Assembly: GCF_045629565.1 (NCBI RefSeq)
Contig: NZ_JAZQRL010000101.1
Coordinates: 81,714-145,713 of the forward strand
Length of the DNA: 64,000 bases
From: Arcticibacter sp045629565
Lineage (GTDB): Bacteria; Bacteroidota; Bacteroidia; Sphingobacteriales; Sphingobacteriaceae
Direction: 5' to 3'
Shown: piece by piece, positions 61,209 to 64,000 of the stretch
Layout: each line of letters starts with the position of its first letter
Numbering within the stretch: position 1 is the stretch's first letter
Notes under the pieces: generated by a model
The model's input: only the letters and a program-made list of their open reading frames with translations
Databases searched by the model: none
Told to the model about the DNA's origin: nothing
Program-made: the position numbers and the translations under genes

Positions 61209-61754
61209 TTATGCGCTGATCGTTTCCTGACCTTTTTCCCAGTTGCAAGGACAAAGCTCATCGGTTTGAAGACCATCAAGAACACGTAATACTTCTTTCA
61301 CGTTACGACCAACGTTCAAGTCATTTACAGACACCCAACGAACAAGTCCTTGTGGATCGATAATGAACGTAGCACGGTATGCTACTTTCTCAGTCGGCTC
61401 CAGGATACCCAGATCTTCAGCAAGTGATTTGGATGTGTCAGCCAGCATAGGGAACTTCAAATCGCGCAGATCGTCATGATTGTTTCTCCATGCAGCGTGA
61501 ACGAATTCAGAGTCAGTTGAAGCTCCGATTAAACGGGCATCTCTGTCACGGAACTCACCGTACGCTTTATTAAATTCAGCAATTTCAGTTGGACAAACAA
61601 AGGTGAAATCCTTTGGCCACCAGAACATTACAGTCCAAACGTTATCATCATTGGTAAGATATTCAGATGTGATTGTTTCAAACTCTTTTCCTTTTTCAAT
61701 GCTAACTACTGCTTTCTTCTCGAAAGACGGAAACTTTTGGCCTATTGTAATCAT
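61209..61754 (-). CDS. ahpC: Peroxiredoxin AhpC (typical 2-Cys)
   Basis: 181 residues. Peroxidatic Cys 54 in FWWPKDFTFVCPTEIAEF, resolving Cys in the C-terminal DELCPCNWEKGQE (168/170). It reduces hydrogen peroxide and organic peroxides in the cytoplasm. Paired with the AhpD-like gene rather than an AhpF, suggesting a thioredoxin- or AhpD-dependent recycling. Confidence 0.95.
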   Translation of the reverse strand: MITIGQKFPSFEKKAVVSIEKGKEFETITSEYLTNDDNVWTVMFWWPKDFTFVCPTEIAEFNKAYGEFRDRDARLIGASTDSEFVHAAWRNNHDDLRDLKFPMLADTSKSLAEDLGILEPTEKVAYRATFIIDPQGLVRWVSVNDLNVGRNVKEVLRVLDGLQTDELCPCNWEKGQETISA

Positions 61755-61873
61755 AATTTTTTATCCTTAGATTTATTTACATTGCAAATATAGCCCCGAT
61801 TTCTTACGAAAGCAATGAAATTTCCGCAATTCATCATAGTTAATATCAATGCCATATAGACAAAATCTATAAG

Positions 61874-62692
61874 TTACAATCCGGTCTTTTTCACCAGGTT
61901 CTGTAAAACCGCCTTGTCCCTCGGCGTGATGACGGGACTGGTATCCGTTTGAATAAAATGAAGCTTGAAAGCTTTTATGGCCGCTACAGAATCTTTAACA
62001 TGGTAGCCGATCATTCTCAAGGCATGAACGCTGTTAAAAGCAGACGGAACCGTGTCAAGCACACTATCAGGCCAGTGCCCGAAGCCGCTCTCAGACAGCC
62101 GCTGCCATGGAAAGTTCGCATTCGGATCTACTTTTCTTCCCGGAGCGATGTCAGAATGCCCGATAAAATTACCAACAGGAATATTATGTTTCTTTTTCAA
62201 GACTGTAAGCAACTGGAGTAAACTCTCTATCTGGCTGTCGGCAAATGACTCGAATCCGTTGTTATCGAGCTCGATGCCTATCGAAGAGGAGTTGATATCC
62301 GTGTTATTTCCCCACCTACCGTTGCCTGCATGCCAGGCCCTGAAGTAATCATTGAGCATATGATGCACCGTACCGTCCTTGCATATCACATAATGAGCGC
62401 TAACTTGAGTCCGCTGCAGGGTAAACGTTTTGAGCGTTTGCTCACAGGAGTTTTGGGCTGTGTGATGAATAATTACATAGTTTGGCTTCCTCAGATTAAG
62501 GTTAACCGTGCCGACCTGATAGGCAGGAACCTTTCCACCGTAATTCTCAACGGGCGGCAGCGCTTCAAGTGATCTCGCCAGGTCTTTAGCCTGTTTACGG
62601 TAAATCCGGTTGCTTGCAGCGTAGGGGTTTGATGAGCAGCCTGAATAGATAATAGAAAACAACAAAAAGGCCGGTAAGATATATTTCTTCAT
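61874..62692 (-). CDS. N-acetylmuramoyl-L-alanine amidase (amidase_2), lipoprotein
   Basis: 272 residues. SPII signal MKKYILPAFLLFSIIYSGC (lipobox Cys near 19). Amidase_2 domain with zinc His in YVIIHHTAQNSC, VSAHYVICKDGTVHHML, SSIGIELDNNG and FIGHSDIAPGRKVDP (further zinc ligands and Lys). It removes stem peptides from muramic acid at the envelope. The frame opens at 62734; the signal fixes the start at 62692. Divergent from the sugar epimerase gene, 68 bases apart. Confidence 0.92.
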   Translation of the reverse strand: MKKYILPAFLLFSIIYSGCSSNPYAASNRIYRKQAKDLARSLEALPPVENYGGKVPAYQVGTVNLNLRKPNYVIIHHTAQNSCEQTLKTFTLQRTQVSAHYVICKDGTVHHMLNDYFRAWHAGNGRWGNNTDINSSSIGIELDNNGFESFADSQIESLLQLLTVLKKKHNIPVGNFIGHSDIAPGRKVDPNANFPWQRLSESGFGHWPDSVLDTVPSAFNSVHALRMIGYHVKDSVAAIKAFKLHFIQTDTSPVITPRDKAVLQNLVKKTGL

Positions 62693-62760
62693 TTCACAGA
62701 TTAAAATACTAAATACGCTATTTTTACCCGACACATAAAATATTCAAATAACAATATATC

Positions 62761-63621
62761 ATGATAACACTAGAGAACGATGATATTAAAGTGGATATCC
62801 ATCCGCACGGGGCAGAGTTGCACAGTATCTTTTCGAAAACCAACCAGATCGAATACCTGTGGAACGGCGATGCCGCTTTCTGGCCAAGACATGCACCTGT
62901 TCTGTTCCCCATAGTTGGCGGATTAATTGACGATTCATTCACTTATAAAGGTGAAACTTATCACCTGGAAAAGCATGGTTTTGCCCGCGATACTGACTTC
63001 GAAGTGGAAAGCAGCACGGCTACTACAGCGACTTTCTTATTGAAAAGCAACGAAGAAACATTAAAAAGCTATCCTTTTGCTTTTGAACTGCGGCTAAAAT
63101 ACAGCCTGGAAAATAATAAGGTTGCGCTGGAGTATCATGTCAGCAACCCCGACACGTCGCCCATGTACTTTTCCATTGGTTCACACCCTGCTTTCAAGGT
63201 TCCGCTGACAGACGGAGGATACGAAGATCATTCACTTGTTTTCAGCGAGGTGGAAAATGCAGATTCATGGGCAGTAAGTGGAAACTACCTGACTACACCT
63301 TCCAAATATCTGGACAACCAGCAGGAACTGAAGCTTAAACATGAGCTTTTTTACCAGGACGCAGTCATCTTTAAAGACTTAAAGTCAACGGCTATCTCTA
63401 TTGTGAACAACAAGAATGAACATGGCTTAACGTATACATTTAAAGGCTTCCCATACATGGGCATATGGGCAGCGAAAGATGCCCCATTTGTATGCATTGA
63501 ACCATGGTGTGGCATCCCTGATAGCATTGATCACGATCAGCATCTGGAAAATAAAGAAGGTATAATCAAATTAGACGGCCAGCAAAGCTGGACAGTCAAT
63601 CAGACCATAGAGTGCTTCTGA
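62761..63621 (+). CDS. Aldose 1-epimerase family protein (LacX/YeaD-like)
   Basis: 286 residues, all-beta galactose-mutarotase fold. ITLENDDIKVDIHPHGAELHSIF, WPRHAPVLFPIVGGL, LEKHGFARDTDFEVE (catalytic His), FSIGSHPAFKVPL (His) and CIEPWCGIPDSID (catalytic Glu). It would interconvert anomers of a hexose or hexose phosphate; the exact sugar is not clear. Closed by a terminator-like hairpin. Confidence 0.93.
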   Translation: MITLENDDIKVDIHPHGAELHSIFSKTNQIEYLWNGDAAFWPRHAPVLFPIVGGLIDDSFTYKGETYHLEKHGFARDTDFEVESSTATTATFLLKSNEETLKSYPFAFELRLKYSLENNKVALEYHVSNPDTSPMYFSIGSHPAFKVPLTDGGYEDHSLVFSEVENADSWAVSGNYLTTPSKYLDNQQELKLKHELFYQDAVIFKDLKSTAISIVNNKNEHGLTYTFKGFPYMGIWAAKDAPFVCIEPWCGIPDSIDHDQHLENKEGIIKLDGQQSWTVNQTIECF

Positions 63622-63647
63622 TACATTGCTGAATATCACTAAAAAGG

Positions 63648-63683
63648 AAGACCTGAACCCGGCATGCACGGGCGGGTCTTTCT
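63648..63683 (+). terminator. Terminator-like hairpin after the epimerase
   Basis: AAGACC (63648-63653) pairs with GGTCTT (63675-63680) outside an inner CCCG/CGGG stem, then TTCTG. GC-rich and imperfect, with a short T run. Confidence 0.5.
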
Positions 63684-63697
63684 GCTGATCATACCAT

Positions 63698-64000
63698 CTA
63701 GGATCTGGAAGAGAACGATACCCGCTTCCCTATCGGGAAATCTGCTCTATCCCTCTCATCTGCCGTTCGTTGCTTCGTCGCTTTTACCTGCGTTTTTGTT
63801 GTTGCCTCTGTTGCTGCCCGTTTTTCTGTTGCCGCCATTTTCGTGGTGAGCTTCTCTTTCCGTTGTTCCTGATCTCGTAGCAGCCTGTTGCCTTCATAAC
63901 ACATTATACTAAAGGACGCTGCCCGTGTTTGCTGTTCTTCGTTAAGTTCCATATTCACCGGCCCCGAAGGAAATTCTCCCGGCTCTTCAGCCGCATAAGC
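63698..64000 (-). CDS. C-terminal part of an unknown protein, running off the right edge
   Basis: On the minus strand the frame is open from the window edge to the stop at 63698, 100 codons. It reads in part AEEPGEFPSGPVNMELNEEQQTRAASF, CYEGNRLLRDQEQRKEKL, then a low-complexity Ala/Thr/Lys/Arg stretch (KMAATEKRAATEATTKTQVK) and a charged tail. The GTG/ATG near 63958 is probably internal. I do not recognise the family; the charged, repetitive tail resembles proteins of mobile elements, but that is only an impression. Confidence 0.45.
   Translation of the reverse strand, partial: AYAAEEPGEFPSGPVNMELNEEQQTRAASFSIMCYEGNRLLRDQEQRKEKLTTKMAATEKRAATEATTKTQVKATKQRTADERDRADFPIGKRVSFSSRS

Overview
The window looks like chromosomal DNA from a Bacteroidota bacterium, most likely a Sphingobacteriaceae member (Pedobacter/Mucilaginibacter-like). 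The evidence is family content: the lpxD - lpxC/fabZ fusion - lpxA order, a PorX-type receiver-PglZ regulator, the gliding lipoprotein GldD, futalosine-pathway menaquinone genes, SPII lipoproteins, and promoters of the Bacteroidota type (TTG, 17-19 bases, TAnnTTTG). No rRNA, tRNA, CRISPR array or insertion sequence was recognised.

Layout. 1-10.3 kb: end of tsaE, porX, an HD phosphohydrolase, the lipid A genes lpxD, lpxC-fabZ and lpxA, an ABC ATPase, efp, a folate enzyme, exonuclease III, a cyclophilin and a small unknown gene. 10.3-10.6 kb: an AT-rich gap with two perfect inverted DnaA boxes. 10.6-20.6 kb: a TPR protein, phosphosulfolactate synthase, aroE, gldD, a metallo-beta-lactamase-fold hydrolase, a LolC/E-like permease, hldD, mqnD/mqnB, a PTPS/QueD enzyme, folE and fabD. 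20.7-34 kb: a 1233-residue sensor kinase, a coiled-coil membrane protein, a GHL10 glycosidase next to anmK, an outer-membrane barrel, an S41 protease, an MmcQ/YjbR protein, a lipocalin, a lipoprotein and an NlpC/P60 peptidase. 34-41.5 kb: the ligase-associated DNA-repair cassette (exonuclease, ATP-dependent ligase, Lhr-like helicase), then a Prc-type protease.

41.6-52.5 kb is the most accessory-looking part, and several stretches are visibly more GC-rich than the flanks. An AraC-family regulator precedes a same-strand set: DUF3575/OmpA-TPR protein, Mfa1-type stalk fimbrillin, a 21-bp perfect hairpin, Mfa2/FimB-type anchor, a large fimbrillin ending in a FISUMP domain (probable tip adhesin), a TlpA-like lipoprotein, a clostripain-family (C11) cysteine protease lipoprotein and a DUF5106/thioredoxin-like protein. 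This is a type V pilus locus that appears to carry its own protease and thiol-redox partners. The FISUMP end has a codon pattern that recalls a diversity-generating-retroelement variable region, but no reverse transcriptase lies in the window.

52.9-64 kb: two tandem paralogous TPR proteins; a cyanophycin module (isoaspartyl peptidase and cyanophycinase divergent from cyanophycin synthetase); a small membrane protein; a strongly structured non-coding stretch; AhpC and an AhpD-like protein separated by a terminator; an amidase_2 lipoprotein; an aldose-1-epimerase-like protein; and the C-terminal end of an unknown frame running off the right edge.

All calls come from reading translations, motifs and context by eye. 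No database search, skew plot or folding calculation was run.
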